Below, piece after piece: positions 11,001 through 18,278 of a stretch of DNA of 64,000 nucleotides. Origin of the DNA: Persicitalea jodogahamensis (lineage in GTDB: Bacteria > Bacteroidota > Bacteroidia > Cytophagales > Spirosomataceae); contig NZ_BMXF01000001.1 of NCBI RefSeq assembly GCF_014651615.1, forward strand, positions 1,087,731 to 1,151,730, written 5' to 3'. The first letter of the stretch is position 1, and every line of letters starts with the position of its first letter. The notes below the pieces were generated by a model, which ran no database searches, was not told the origin of the DNA, and worked only from the letters and a program-made list of their open reading frames with translations. The position numbers and the translations under genes are program-made.

Positions 11001-11826
11001 TGAAAAGACCCTTAACAATCTGAAAGTGGCGCAGGACGAGCTCATCCGTCAGGAGCGATTGGCGTCGGTCGGGCAATTGACACGCGGCATCGTGGACCGG
11101 ATCCTGAACCCGCTTAACTACATCAATAATTTCTCGGAGTCGTCGAACGAGCTGATTGAAGAGCTCGTGGAATTGGTCCCAGAAAACAGTGAGCACCTGC
11201 CTGAGGCCATCGCCGATGATTATTTCGGCGACATGCAAATGTTGAAAATGAATTTGGTGAAAATTCAGGAGCACGGAAACAGCACCACCCGCATCGTGAA
11301 GGACATGCAGCGATTGCTTAAGGAAAAGTCTACTGATTTTCTGGAAACTGACCTAAACACATTTGTGGAAGGAAAGGCGAAATCAGCTTACCAGGAACTT
11401 CGGAGCGAAACCCGCGATCAGGAGACCGAACTGGAAATTATTTATGACTTCGAAACCCCTTCCCCCAAGGTGCGGGTGTTGCCCACCGAAATGGGCAGCG
11501 TGATTGGCAACATCATCAATAATGCCTACTACTCGACGCTGGAAAGACAGAAAGTGGACAAAAAGCACCGTCCACAATTGCGCATTTCGACCGAAACAAT
11601 TAAAAACAAGGTAGTCATTCGCCTCAGGGATAACGGGAAAGGGATTCCCAAGAAGGAAATGGAGCAGATGTTCAGCCCGTTTTTCACAACCAAACCGACC
11701 TCCAAAGGGACGGGACTGGGACTTTACATGAGCAAAGATATAGTGGAATTGCACCGGGGACTGATTGAAATCGAATCAAAAGAAGGCGAGTACGCAGAAG
11801 TGATAATCATGTTGCCAGTGTACTGA
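8068..11826 (+). CDS. Propeller/Y_Y_Y membrane sensor with His-less kinase core
   Basis: 1252 residues. Signal peptide (LFRWILLLSVFALWHPAFSQ), about 600 residues of two-component-regulator propeller repeats, Y_Y_Y domain (about 680-742), one TM segment (about 748-770), coiled coil, GAF-like region (about 830-980), then a kinase core. The dimerisation helix reads ASVGQLTRGIVDRILNPLNY; canonical relatives have H-E where this has D1010-R1011, so the phospho-accepting His is absent. The ATP lid is intact: N box NIINNAYYS, G1 DNGKGIP (about 1188), F box FSPFFTTKP, G2 GTGLGL (about 1214). It therefore probably binds ATP but cannot autophosphorylate on the usual His, and may act as an allosteric partner of the kinase encoded next. 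Starts 75 bp after the transporter-HEAT gene. Confidence 0.85.
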   Translation: MPFASLHIAHLFRWILLLSVFALWHPAFSQGDLASREIGNPLAEVHSAKEYNAHGQNFAIVQDKRGMMYFGNFAGVLEYDGTSWRTITTTNYAKVSSLYLDDAGRIFVGANGEFGYLKPDAKGTLHFASLSERLTTPFGEIMSIVGTPAGIYFIGKKDIYLWNKRIVREWHTEDLILSSYFVQGHIYLYQRKRGLGRFDGNKILPVALSPRLPALLDISAMLSFDAQNILVATSNQGLFKISNNLLTRFDAPANAYLGTNQVSTGLRLDDNTFAFATLQGGIALIDRQGRISQIIRGSTFDDTQANSLYQGRGGILWLALNDGLAQVDIPSPMSVFDEAVGIKGAVNHLLRYRGRMYVGTLNGLYFLDGLRANQVNGLNAGCFYLSDASGTLLAATSKGVYRIDGASARPLSQDFALCLHPLNSNPKTVFVGLENGLGILDLARNSYRQVAGIDDQIVGISEDEDGHIWLETLSKGLYRTDARATEWKLYNKENGLKTLLYNKIVNSPEGLIAWNKNGTFRYDAQKDTFIPYNLFQTDSTAANYWKGSVIPDQNGNFWTTRGDEKFVTFYKKNQDGFQPITQPFRAFSDRTFDVIYPDIDSLVWFGGPEGAIRFDLGQPDDYLKSYPALIRKINLKADTLVFDGYRQGDVTMKNAVLNPERMRFAYDLNDISFVFSATSFNAGEELVFKYILENYDDLWSDWTAQNRKEYTNLAPGRYRFRVKAKNIYELESEESVFEFVVAVPWYLMWWAYVLYFVVLTTLLYFLIRWRLRALVKEKDMLESMILERTEEISSQKEELEEQSQELASKNDQLEKIDQIVQSINSEIEFTSLFETVLARLDIIRSMESATALIYDKESNSFRFKAAYGNLSLAQLESLQLTLQQAEERYLNNAVERAEDVYARSDAPFVPLGNALDTLPEPKSLITIVINVEGHVEGFITLENTTRANAFDQKDFDMIRNLKEHLIAAFIKTRILENLEKTLNNLKVAQDELIRQERLASVGQLTRGIVDRILNPLNYINNFSESSNELIEELVELVPENSEHLPEAIADDYFGDMQMLKMNLVKIQEHGNSTTRIVKDMQRLLKEKSTDFLETDLNTFVEGKAKSAYQELRSETRDQETELEIIYDFETPSPKVRVLPTEMGSVIGNIINNAYYSTLERQKVDKKHRPQLRISTETIKNKVVIRLRDNGKGIPKKEMEQMFSPFFTTKPTSKGTGLGLYMSKDIVELHRGLIEIESKEGEYAEVIIMLPVY

Positions 11827-12025
11827 CGACAATGATGGATGAGTGACTGGGGCGAAGAAAAACAGCAACAGTTTGTTTTGTCAGGATTTTCAATACAATA
11901 TGAGTTTGCATGCTGATTCACTGGCTAATGTGATTTCTGAACAGCCATAACTGCCGCCGGACACCCAGTTGGACCTTCAACCGAAAAGACCAAAGTCACC
12001 GAACTTGACTATAACCCTAATAACT

Positions 12026-12919
12026 ATGGAAACTATCAATCATCAGGAAGACCTGAAACAGGCAAATGCCCTTCTGACAGAAGAGGTGCAACGACTGGGG
12101 CAGGAAATCGAGTCGGCGCGGGAGCAGTTTGCACAGCAAAATCGGCTGGCAGGGATCGGGCAGATCACGGCGGGTATCCTGCACGAAATCAGAAATCCAG
12201 TCAATTTTGTCAATAATTTTTCGCGCCTGGCCCTGGATTTGGTGGCAGAGATGAAGGAGCTCTTGGAAAAAGAGCGAGCAGAAGCAGCTTCGGCGAACCT
12301 GGATGAGCTGGAGGAACTGTCGGGTATGGTAGAAACCAACCTGACGCGCATTTTTGAAAATGGCCGCCGGGCAGAGCGCATCGCGCAGAGTATGCTCGAC
12401 CAAACCCGCGACGACAACCGGCAATTTGCGCCCACCGATCTGAACCAGATGCTGGAAGAATTCACCAAACTCTCCTATCAGGGGGTCCGCGCCCACGACC
12501 GGGAGTTCAACGTTGCCTTTACTTTTGATCTCGACCCTGACATGGGGCAGGTGAATCTGATGCCCAACGAATTCGTGCGCGTCATTATCAATCTGACGAA
12601 CAACGCCTGCTACGCTGTTAACGAAAAACGCAAGGCTCCGCCTAATCCGGATTATACTCCGCGAATTACGGTAACTTCGGCTCGCATGGAGGATGGCATC
12701 GAAATAAAAATCCGTGATAACGGCATTGGAATTCCCGACGAACTGGTGCAGAAGGTTTTCAATCCCTTTTTCACTACAAAGCCCCCTGGTGAAGGGACGG
12801 GCCTTGGTCTGTCGCTGAGCCTCAAAACAATCAACGAGACCCATAAAGGTCAGCTTAGCGTTACTTCCGAGCCGGGAGAATTTACGGAATTTGTAATATG
12901 GTTGCCCGTTGAGAAGTGA
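12026..12919 (+). CDS. Soluble sensor histidine kinase
   Basis: 297 residues from ATG 12026 (an in-frame TTG at 11969 is open but less likely). N-terminal coiled coil, then HisKA with a canonical H box: [20 protein letters not shown], phospho-acceptor His53. HATPase_c follows with N box [11 protein letters not shown]1 DNGIGIP, F box FNPFFTTKP and G2 [10 protein letters not shown]. No transmembrane segment or sensor domain, so input must come from a partner; the upstream His-less membrane sensor has a closely similar core and is the obvious candidate. The receiver-PP2C gene starts 131 bp downstream and is its likely phosphotransfer target. Confidence 0.88.
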   Translation: METINHQEDLKQANALLTEEVQRLGQEIESAREQFAQQNRLAGIGQITAGILHEIRNPVNFVNNFSRLALDLVAEMKELLEKERAEAASANLDELEELSGMVETNLTRIFENGRRAERIAQSMLDQTRDDNRQFAPTDLNQMLEEFTKLSYQGVRAHDREFNVAFTFDLDPDMGQVNLMPNEFVRVIINLTNNACYAVNEKRKAPPNPDYTPRITVTSARMEDGIEIKIRDNGIGIPDELVQKVFNPFFTTKPPGEGTGLGLSLSLKTINETHKGQLSVTSEPGEFTEFVIWLPVEK

Positions 12920-12943
12920 CGTTTTGCAAGAAGTACCTGAATT

Positions 12944-13022
12944 CCAAAGTTCCTAAGCCATAAAGTGAAAGCAGGTGGAACTTGGAAGCTTTCAAGCTAA
13001 CTCAGGTACTTAGGAACTTTGG
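12944..13022. repeat. 14-bp inverted repeat CCAAAGTTCCTAAG / CTTAGGAACTTTGG
   Basis: Perfect 14-bp arms at 12944-12957 and 13009-13022 flank 51 bp in the gap between the histidine kinase and receiver-PP2C genes. Related wording (AAAGTTCCTAAGTACC) recurs at about 28250-28266, and the ACTCAGGTACT string at 13000-13010 matches the tandem repeat at 28323-28358. Likely a dispersed intergenic repeat; could form a hairpin in the transcript. Confidence 0.7.
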
Positions 13023-13050
13023 TACTAATCAATTAAAAAAATTAACAACA

Positions 13051-14223
13051 ATGAAAATTCTAAATGTAGACGACGAACTGGATATGGAGATGCTCATTTC
13101 CCAGCGATTCAGGAAGCAGATCCGAGACAAGCAGTTTGAGTTTGTCTTTGCGCATAATGGCATAGAGGCACTTGAAAAACTGGATGAACACGAGGACATC
13201 GCACTCATTCTGTCGGATATCAATATGCCCGAAATGGACGGGCTCACTTTCCTTTCGATGGTCAATGAGCGGAAGAACCCGGCTCTGAAAGCCGTGATGG
13301 TTTCAGCCTATGGTGATATGGACAATATTCGCGTAGCCATGAACCGGGGCGCCTATGACTTTATTACGAAGCCCATCAACTTCGAGGATCTGGAGATTAC
13401 GATCAACAAGACCATCGAGCACATCAACATGGTTAAGCTCTTCCAGCACGAGCGCGATCAGCTGGTGGCTATCAAGAACGACCTGGACATCGCCAAGGAA
13501 ATCCAGCAGTCCATGCTGCCCAAGGAGTCGCCGCCCTTCCCCGACCGCCTCGATATTGACCTGCATGCATTTCTGGAACCTGCCAAGGTTGTAGGCGGGG
13601 ACCTCTTCGACTACTTCCTGTTGGACGAAAACCACCTGTTTTTTATTATCGGCGATGTGTCGGACAAGGGCATTCCGGCGGCTCTGTTCATGGCGATCAC
13701 GAAGGCGATCTTCAAGAGCCACTTTTTGAGCCCGACCTATCAGAACCTCACGGATGAGGTACGGCAGGTGAATCATTTTTTGAGCACAAACAACAACTCT
13801 TTCATGTTTGTGACAGCCTTCATGGGCATTATCAACCTGAAAACAGGCTCAGTGGAATACATCGACGCCGGGCATGAACCACCGCTGATTCGCCGGAAAG
13901 ACGGTACAGTCGAAACGGTCAAGAAGCAGGGCGGCCTGGCTCTGGCCATCGATAAGGACTATGCCTACACGCCGCAATCGCTGCAGCTGGCGCATGGCGA
14001 TACGTTTTTCCTGTATACCGACGGGGCGACCGACGCCAACAACCGCGAGAATGACCGCTATGGCTTTAAGAGACTGGAAGAACACCTGCATGCCTTATCC
14101 GGCGAAGAAACCCCCAAGGAAATCAACGACAGCCTGCTGGCCAAGCTCAAAGAATTCATCGGGGAAGAGGACCAGTTCGACGATATTACCGTTTTGACGA
14201 TCCATTACAAGGAGGATATGTAA
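13051..14223 (+). CDS. Response regulator fused to SpoIIE/RsbU-type PP2C phosphatase
   Basis: 390 residues from ATG 13051, preceded by an A-rich start context; an in-frame ATG at 12982 falls inside a repeat and is less likely. The receiver domain (1-125) has the acidic pair D7/D8, phospho-acceptor D56 in LILSDINMPEMDG, the Ser of VSAYGD and the Lys of ITKPI. A linker helix leads to a PP2C domain with EIQQSMLP, VGGDLFDYF, IGDVSDKGIPAALFM, DAGHEPPLI, FFLYTDGATDA and DQFDDITVL, the metal-binding Asp residues being present. It should dephosphorylate a Ser/Thr phosphoprotein, classically an anti-sigma-antagonist, when D56 is phosphorylated. No STAS or RsbW-like gene is adjacent, so the target is elsewhere. 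Confidence 0.9.
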   Translation: MKILNVDDELDMEMLISQRFRKQIRDKQFEFVFAHNGIEALEKLDEHEDIALILSDINMPEMDGLTFLSMVNERKNPALKAVMVSAYGDMDNIRVAMNRGAYDFITKPINFEDLEITINKTIEHINMVKLFQHERDQLVAIKNDLDIAKEIQQSMLPKESPPFPDRLDIDLHAFLEPAKVVGGDLFDYFLLDENHLFFIIGDVSDKGIPAALFMAITKAIFKSHFLSPTYQNLTDEVRQVNHFLSTNNNSFMFVTAFMGIINLKTGSVEYIDAGHEPPLIRRKDGTVETVKKQGGLALAIDKDYAYTPQSLQLAHGDTFFLYTDGATDANNRENDRYGFKRLEEHLHALSGEETPKEINDSLLAKLKEFIGEEDQFDDITVLTIHYKEDM

Positions 14224-14375
14224 AGCGACCGGCAGGTGATAGGTGAAATGGTCGATGCGCGGAGCTCCGTGGCGCTAAAAGGTTAACGGTTTTATCGCAA
14301 CTGGGATTGGTGCTCAGTGGCTGTTAACCATTGACCCATCAGGAAAATGATACTCTGAACGCCGAAAACTATTCG

Positions 14376-15083
14376 CTATTCTTCACCAAAAAGCTGTGCC
14401 TCGAAGTCTTCCATGCTGCCTTCGGGAGCAATGAAGAGTTCGCGGGGCTTGCCGGCCTGGGCGGGCTGGACGGTCATGAAGTTGCGATACTGCTCGTCGG
14501 TCACAATGCCGAGTTGCAGGGCGCGCTTAAGAACCATCGGGAAGGGTACTTTGAAGAAATCGGCGATGTCGGCGGCCAGATAAGGCGGAATGCGGCTGAC
14601 GCCGTCGTGAAAGAAACTGCCGACCTCCTTGGGCGATAGCAGCGTTTCGAACACCAGTTGCTCAGCCCGCTGCGCCAGCGAAGTTTGATTGGGGTAGGTC
14701 CGGCTTAGTCCCAGTGAAAGGGTCAGCAGGTAGGTGTGATAGCAGCGCTCGTTGGCGTCGGCTGCGGCGTTGATAAACACCCATCCCTTTTGCCGGAAGA
14801 CGGCGGAAAAACCCGTAAAAACATCACCCATGCCGTGCAGTTGTGCTACTTTTACCGTTTCGGGATAGGGTAGTTTGAGGCCGATTGTATGGATAATATC
14901 CTGCGCCGACGACACATCTGCCACTTCGCCGGCGGGTTCGATGAGCCAATTGCCCGCCACCAGGTCATTGAAAAGGGATTCAGCGGCTTCCTGGCTTTCC
15001 ACTTGTCCAAGCGTCAGCACAATACGGTCGCAGTGCGCCGAGTAATCGAGCGGGAGTTGGTTTTTTGGGATTCTCTTAGCCAT
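14376..15083 (-). CDS. Degenerate ImmA/IrrE-like protein (metal site lost)
   Basis: 235 residues from ATG 15083; the longer frame would need TTG 15116. The layout follows ImmA/IrrE (M78) proteins: GFSAVFRQKGWVFINAAADA, NERCYHTYLLTLSLGLSR where active members have an H-E-x-x-H helix, then QRAEQLVFETLLSPKEV matching the usual Glu-containing helix and LLMP segment, and a C-terminal helix pair (ADFFKVPFPMVLKRALQLGI). The zinc-binding HExxH is not there, so peptidase activity is not expected. Assignment rests on pattern reading alone. No HTH/Xre antitoxin partner is adjacent. It is convergent with the receiver-PP2C gene. Confidence 0.5.
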   Translation of the reverse strand: MAKRIPKNQLPLDYSAHCDRIVLTLGQVESQEAAESLFNDLVAGNWLIEPAGEVADVSSAQDIIHTIGLKLPYPETVKVAQLHGMGDVFTGFSAVFRQKGWVFINAAADANERCYHTYLLTLSLGLSRTYPNQTSLAQRAEQLVFETLLSPKEVGSFFHDGVSRIPPYLAADIADFFKVPFPMVLKRALQLGIVTDEQYRNFMTVQPAQAGKPRELFIAPEGSMEDFEAQLFGEE

Positions 15084-15259
15084 ATCGTCGGTATTTTGTA
15101 ATGCCTTGAACCTCAAAGATACACGCTTAGAATTTCATTGCCAATTTTTGTTGACAATGGGTTAGAGTACGAATTACATTCTTGCCCTTTTACAGGCATG
15201 AACGATTCTTTCCATGATCGATAAATTGTAAATGCTTAGGCCCGCCTTCGATAAAAAAA

Positions 15260-15280
15260 GCCGGATCAATACGATCCGGC
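15260..15280 (-). terminator. Rho-independent terminator
   Basis: Stem GCCGGATC (15260-15267) pairs with GATCCGGC (15273-15280), loop of 5 nt. Read on the minus strand it is followed by a run of seven T, placing it 3' of the small membrane protein gene. Confidence 0.8.
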
Positions 15281-15311
15281 CCCTTCTCCAAAAGAAGTTA
15301 CTGCTTGTTGT

Positions 15312-15563
15312 TTATTTCTCCAAAAGTCTTCTGAAACGATGCTGCGTTCCGTAAAAAGGAATGATGCCAATCAAGAATTCCTTCCAAGACATTTTCAGGT
15401 AGCGCATCCTAAGAATTGCTATTGTCGGAATGTACAGCAACATACATACTACAAAGCCCAACCAGCGAACTTCATCGGGATTTGTTCCGGGAAACGCCTG
15501 AGGTAGCAGACCTACCACAATGCCTCCAGCTATAACCAGCAACCAATAATTAATTAAGTTCAT
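15312..15563 (-). CDS. Small membrane protein, unknown function
   Basis: 83 residues from ATG 15563 (the longer frame to 15593 is less likely). Two hydrophobic helices (YWLLVIAGGIVVGLL and WLGFVVCMLLYIPTIAIL) and a basic C-terminus (RFRRLLEK). It resembles no family I can name. It stands alone with its own terminator downstream. Confidence 0.5.
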   Translation of the reverse strand: MNLINYWLLVIAGGIVVGLLPQAFPGTNPDEVRWLGFVVCMLLYIPTIAILRMRYLKMSWKEFLIGIIPFYGTQHRFRRLLEK

Positions 15564-15709
15564 CTGTATAAGGGTTAGTAAGAATATGCTCAAAAATAAC
15601 CAATGGTTAGTAAATCAGCAAACGTGTTAACCCTAAATTATTCGACCACTACTTCATGGCAATATCTGGTGGAGACTTCGAATTATGTTAAGTAGCAGAG
15701 GCAGGAGTT

Positions 15710-16297
15710 TTACTTCCACTTCAGCGTATTCAACAACCGCAGCGCGTCGCGTTCTAGGTACTCGATAACAGGTGCCAGGGAGTCATTTTTGGTAGCAGTG
15801 GGGAAGTAGATCGCCCCGCGCAGGTAGTGGGTGGTGCTATCGGTGGTGTAGAACTGGAAAGGCGTAGGGACGTCGCCTTCCAGGCGGATGAGTGTCGCCG
15901 TTTTTCCGGTTTGGGTCAGGATAGTCTGCTGCTGCACGGCGGTGGCCCGTATTTGGTGCTTGCCGGCCAGTTTGTAGGCGTCGTCGATAAAGTCTGTCAG
16001 ACGGGCGGGATCGCGACGCACGGGCTTATAGGTAAGCTGGATATTGGCGTCGAGTTTGGGGTAGTAGATATAGATCCAGTCCTTCTCGGCCAGTACCGAA
16101 GTGTCCGGCAGAATCACCGCCGCCTGCGAATAGTCGAATTGGTAGGGGTATTTATCCGGCAAAGCCTGGTAACTATGCGGAGGCAATGCAATCCGGTTGT
16201 ATCCCTTCGGTTTCGGTGCGTAGCTGTCATCCTTCTCTCCTGAACCGCAGGACATAAGCATTATCCCAAGAAATAATAACAGCGAAATTTTTCCCAT
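15710..16297 (-). CDS. gldD: Gliding motility lipoprotein GldD
   Basis: 195 residues from ATG 16297. Lipoprotein signal peptide with lipobox LMSC, then conserved GldD wording: PKPKGYNRIALPPHSYQ near the N-terminus, LTYKPV in the middle, and TTDSTTHYLRGAIYF, SLAPVIEYL and LLNTLKWK at the end. GldD is an envelope lipoprotein required for gliding and type IX secretion in Flavobacterium, which fits the T9SS cargos in this window. It lies 42 bp after glmS on the same strand and is probably the last gene of that run. Confidence 0.82.
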   Translation of the reverse strand: MGKISLLLFLGIMLMSCGSGEKDDSYAPKPKGYNRIALPPHSYQALPDKYPYQFDYSQAAVILPDTSVLAEKDWIYIYYPKLDANIQLTYKPVRRDPARLTDFIDDAYKLAGKHQIRATAVQQQTILTQTGKTATLIRLEGDVPTPFQFYTTDSTTHYLRGAIYFPTATKNDSLAPVIEYLERDALRLLNTLKWK

Positions 16298-16339
16298 TAT
16301 TGCCTTTAACCGTTCACCCTTTACCATTGATCCGATAAC

Positions 16340-18178
16340 CTATTCTACAGTAACCGATTTGGCCAAATTTCTCGGCTGATCCACATTTCGTCCCCGCATT
16401 ACGGCCACGTAGTAGGAGAGGAGTTGCAGCGGAATCACGGACACCAATGGTACCAGCATTTCGTGGGTTTTCGGTACTTCAATCACGAAATCCACCATCG
16501 TGGGGATAAGCGTGTCGCCCTCGGTGATGATGGCAATGACGCGGCCTTTTCGAGCCTTCACCTCCTGGATATTCGAGACAATCTTGTCGTAGGAGCTGTC
16601 CTTAGTCGCCAGGAAAACTACGGGCATATCCTCGTCGATAAGGGCGATAGGACCGTGCTTCATTTCGGCGGCGGGGTAGCCTTCAGCGTGGATATAGGAA
16701 ATCTCCTTGAGTTTCAAAGCTCCTTCCAGCGCCACGGGGAAGTTTAGCCCCCGGCCCAGGTAGATGAAATTGCGGGCATAAGTGAAGATATAGGCGATCT
16801 CCTTGATCTTCTCGGCTTTTTCCAATACCTGCTGAACTTTCGAAGGAATATTCTCCAATTCGATCAGCAGTTGGCGATAGTCTTCTTCCGAAATAGTGCC
16901 CTTGCTTTTGGCGGCGGCAATGGCCATGAGCGTAAGTACCGTTACCTGCGCCGTGAATGCCTTGGTGCTCGCTACACCGATCTCCGGCCCGGCATGCGTA
17001 TAGGCACCCGCATCGGTAGCGCGGGCAATGGAAGAACCCACTACGTTGCACACGCCGAAAATGAGGGCACCTTTGGACTTGGCCAGTTCAATGGCTGCCA
17101 GTGTGTCGGCCGTTTCACCCGATTGCGAGATGGCGATCACGATGTCGTTTTCCTTAATGATCGGATTGCGGTAGCGGAATTCCGAGGCGTACTCCACCTC
17201 TACATTGATGCGGGCGAGTTCTTCAAAAAGGTATTCGCCTACTAGCCCCGCATGCCAGGAAGTACCGCAGCCTACGATCACGATGCGTTTGGAAGCGGCG
17301 AGGCGATCGAGGTAGCTGCGCAGACCACCGAGCTGAAGGTGGCCGTCGTCGGCCCGAACGCGTCCCCGCATACTGTCAGCGATGGAGCGGGGTTGTTCAA
17401 AGATTTCTTTAAGCATGAAATGCTCGTAACCCCCTTTCTCTATGGCGTCGAGTTCCATTTCCAGCTTCTGGATATAAGGCGTTTGCTGGACGTTGTCGAG
17501 GTTGAGAATATTCAACTCCCCATTTTTGACCACGGCAATAGCGTAATCATCGAGATAGACCACATCCTTGGTGTATTCGATGATGGGCGTGGCGTCGGAA
17601 GCGAAGAAGTACTCGTCCTGCCCGATGCCAATCACCAGCGGACTTCCCTTGCGGGCGGCAATGAGTTGGCCGGGATGCTCATCGGACATGATAACGATGG
17701 CGTAAGCCCCCACAACTTCCTGCAAAGCCAGACGCACGGCCGCTTCCAGCGACTTGCCGGTTTCCTGCCGCACATCTTCGATAAAGTGAATCAGGACCTC
17801 CGAGTCGGTATCACTCGTGAATTCGTGCCCCTTCTGTTGAAGTTTTTGCTTGAGAGTAGCGTAGTTCTCGATAATGCCGTTGTGGATAATCGCCAGCTTT
17901 CGGTCATTCGAATAGTGAGGGTGGGCGTTGGTGTCGTTGGGTTCACCGTGCGTGGCCCAGCGCGTATGTCCCATGCCGAGCGTGGCGTGAGTGTCTTTCT
18001 CCAAAAGCTCCGCTTCCAGATCTGCCACTTTGCCTTTCTTCTTGAAAACCTTCAAGCCGCTTCCATTCAGCAGCGCGACCCCCGAACTATCGTAACCCCG
18101 ATATTCCAGGCGTTTCAGACCTTTGATAATCAATGGGTAGGCTTCTCGCTGACCTACATACGCTACGATTCCACACAT
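16340..18178 (-). CDS. glmS: Glutamine-fructose-6-phosphate aminotransferase (isomerizing)
   Basis: 612 residues, normal for GlmS. N-terminal class II glutaminase with catalytic Cys2 (MCGIVAYVG), GYDSSGVA, GHTRWATHGEPND and SDTDSEVL; two SIS sugar-isomerase domains follow (IVGCGTSWHAG, AISQSGETADTLAA, GRGLNFPVALEGALKLKE), ending in the typical DQPRNLAKSVTVE. Makes glucosamine-6-P for peptidoglycan and other amino sugars. It lies between a DUF4270 lipoprotein gene upstream and gldD downstream. The 100 bp before it hold a 20-bp inverted repeat that could affect read-through from DUF4270. Confidence 0.97.
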   Translation of the reverse strand: MCGIVAYVGQREAYPLIIKGLKRLEYRGYDSSGVALLNGSGLKVFKKKGKVADLEAELLEKDTHATLGMGHTRWATHGEPNDTNAHPHYSNDRKLAIIHNGIIENYATLKQKLQQKGHEFTSDTDSEVLIHFIEDVRQETGKSLEAAVRLALQEVVGAYAIVIMSDEHPGQLIAARKGSPLVIGIGQDEYFFASDATPIIEYTKDVVYLDDYAIAVVKNGELNILNLDNVQQTPYIQKLEMELDAIEKGGYEHFMLKEIFEQPRSIADSMRGRVRADDGHLQLGGLRSYLDRLAASKRIVIVGCGTSWHAGLVGEYLFEELARINVEVEYASEFRYRNPIIKENDIVIAISQSGETADTLAAIELAKSKGALIFGVCNVVGSSIARATDAGAYTHAGPEIGVASTKAFTAQVTVLTLMAIAAAKSKGTISEEDYRQLLIELENIPSKVQQVLEKAEKIKEIAYIFTYARNFIYLGRGLNFPVALEGALKLKEISYIHAEGYPAAEMKHGPIALIDEDMPVVFLATKDSSYDKIVSNIQEVKARKGRVIAIITEGDTLIPTMVDFVIEVPKTHEMLVPLVSVIPLQLLSYYVAVMRGRNVDQPRNLAKSVTVE

Positions 18179-18184
18179 AGGGTT

Positions 18185-18269
18185 AATTGTGAATTAGTGA
18201 ATGTGGGAATTGTGAATATTGCTTTCGCCAGATCATCAAAAATATTCCGACATTCACTAATTCACAATT
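18185..18269. repeat. Perfect 20-bp inverted repeat between glmS and the DUF4270 gene
   Basis: AATTGTGAATTAGTGAATGT at 18185-18204 is the exact reverse complement of 18250-18269, with a 45-bp spacer; similarity extends a few bases beyond each arm. It fills the 100-bp gap and could form a long hairpin in mRNA of either strand. Confidence 0.8.
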
Positions 18270-18278
18270 CCGCATTGA

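Noticed and set aside
12017-12844. 275-codon open frame on the minus strand
   Set aside because: Opposite the soluble histidine kinase, whose H, N, G1 and G2 boxes are all present.
14260-14269. CGGAGCTCCG palindrome after the receiver-PP2C gene
   Set aside because: Short stem without loop or T run; too common to call a terminator or operator.
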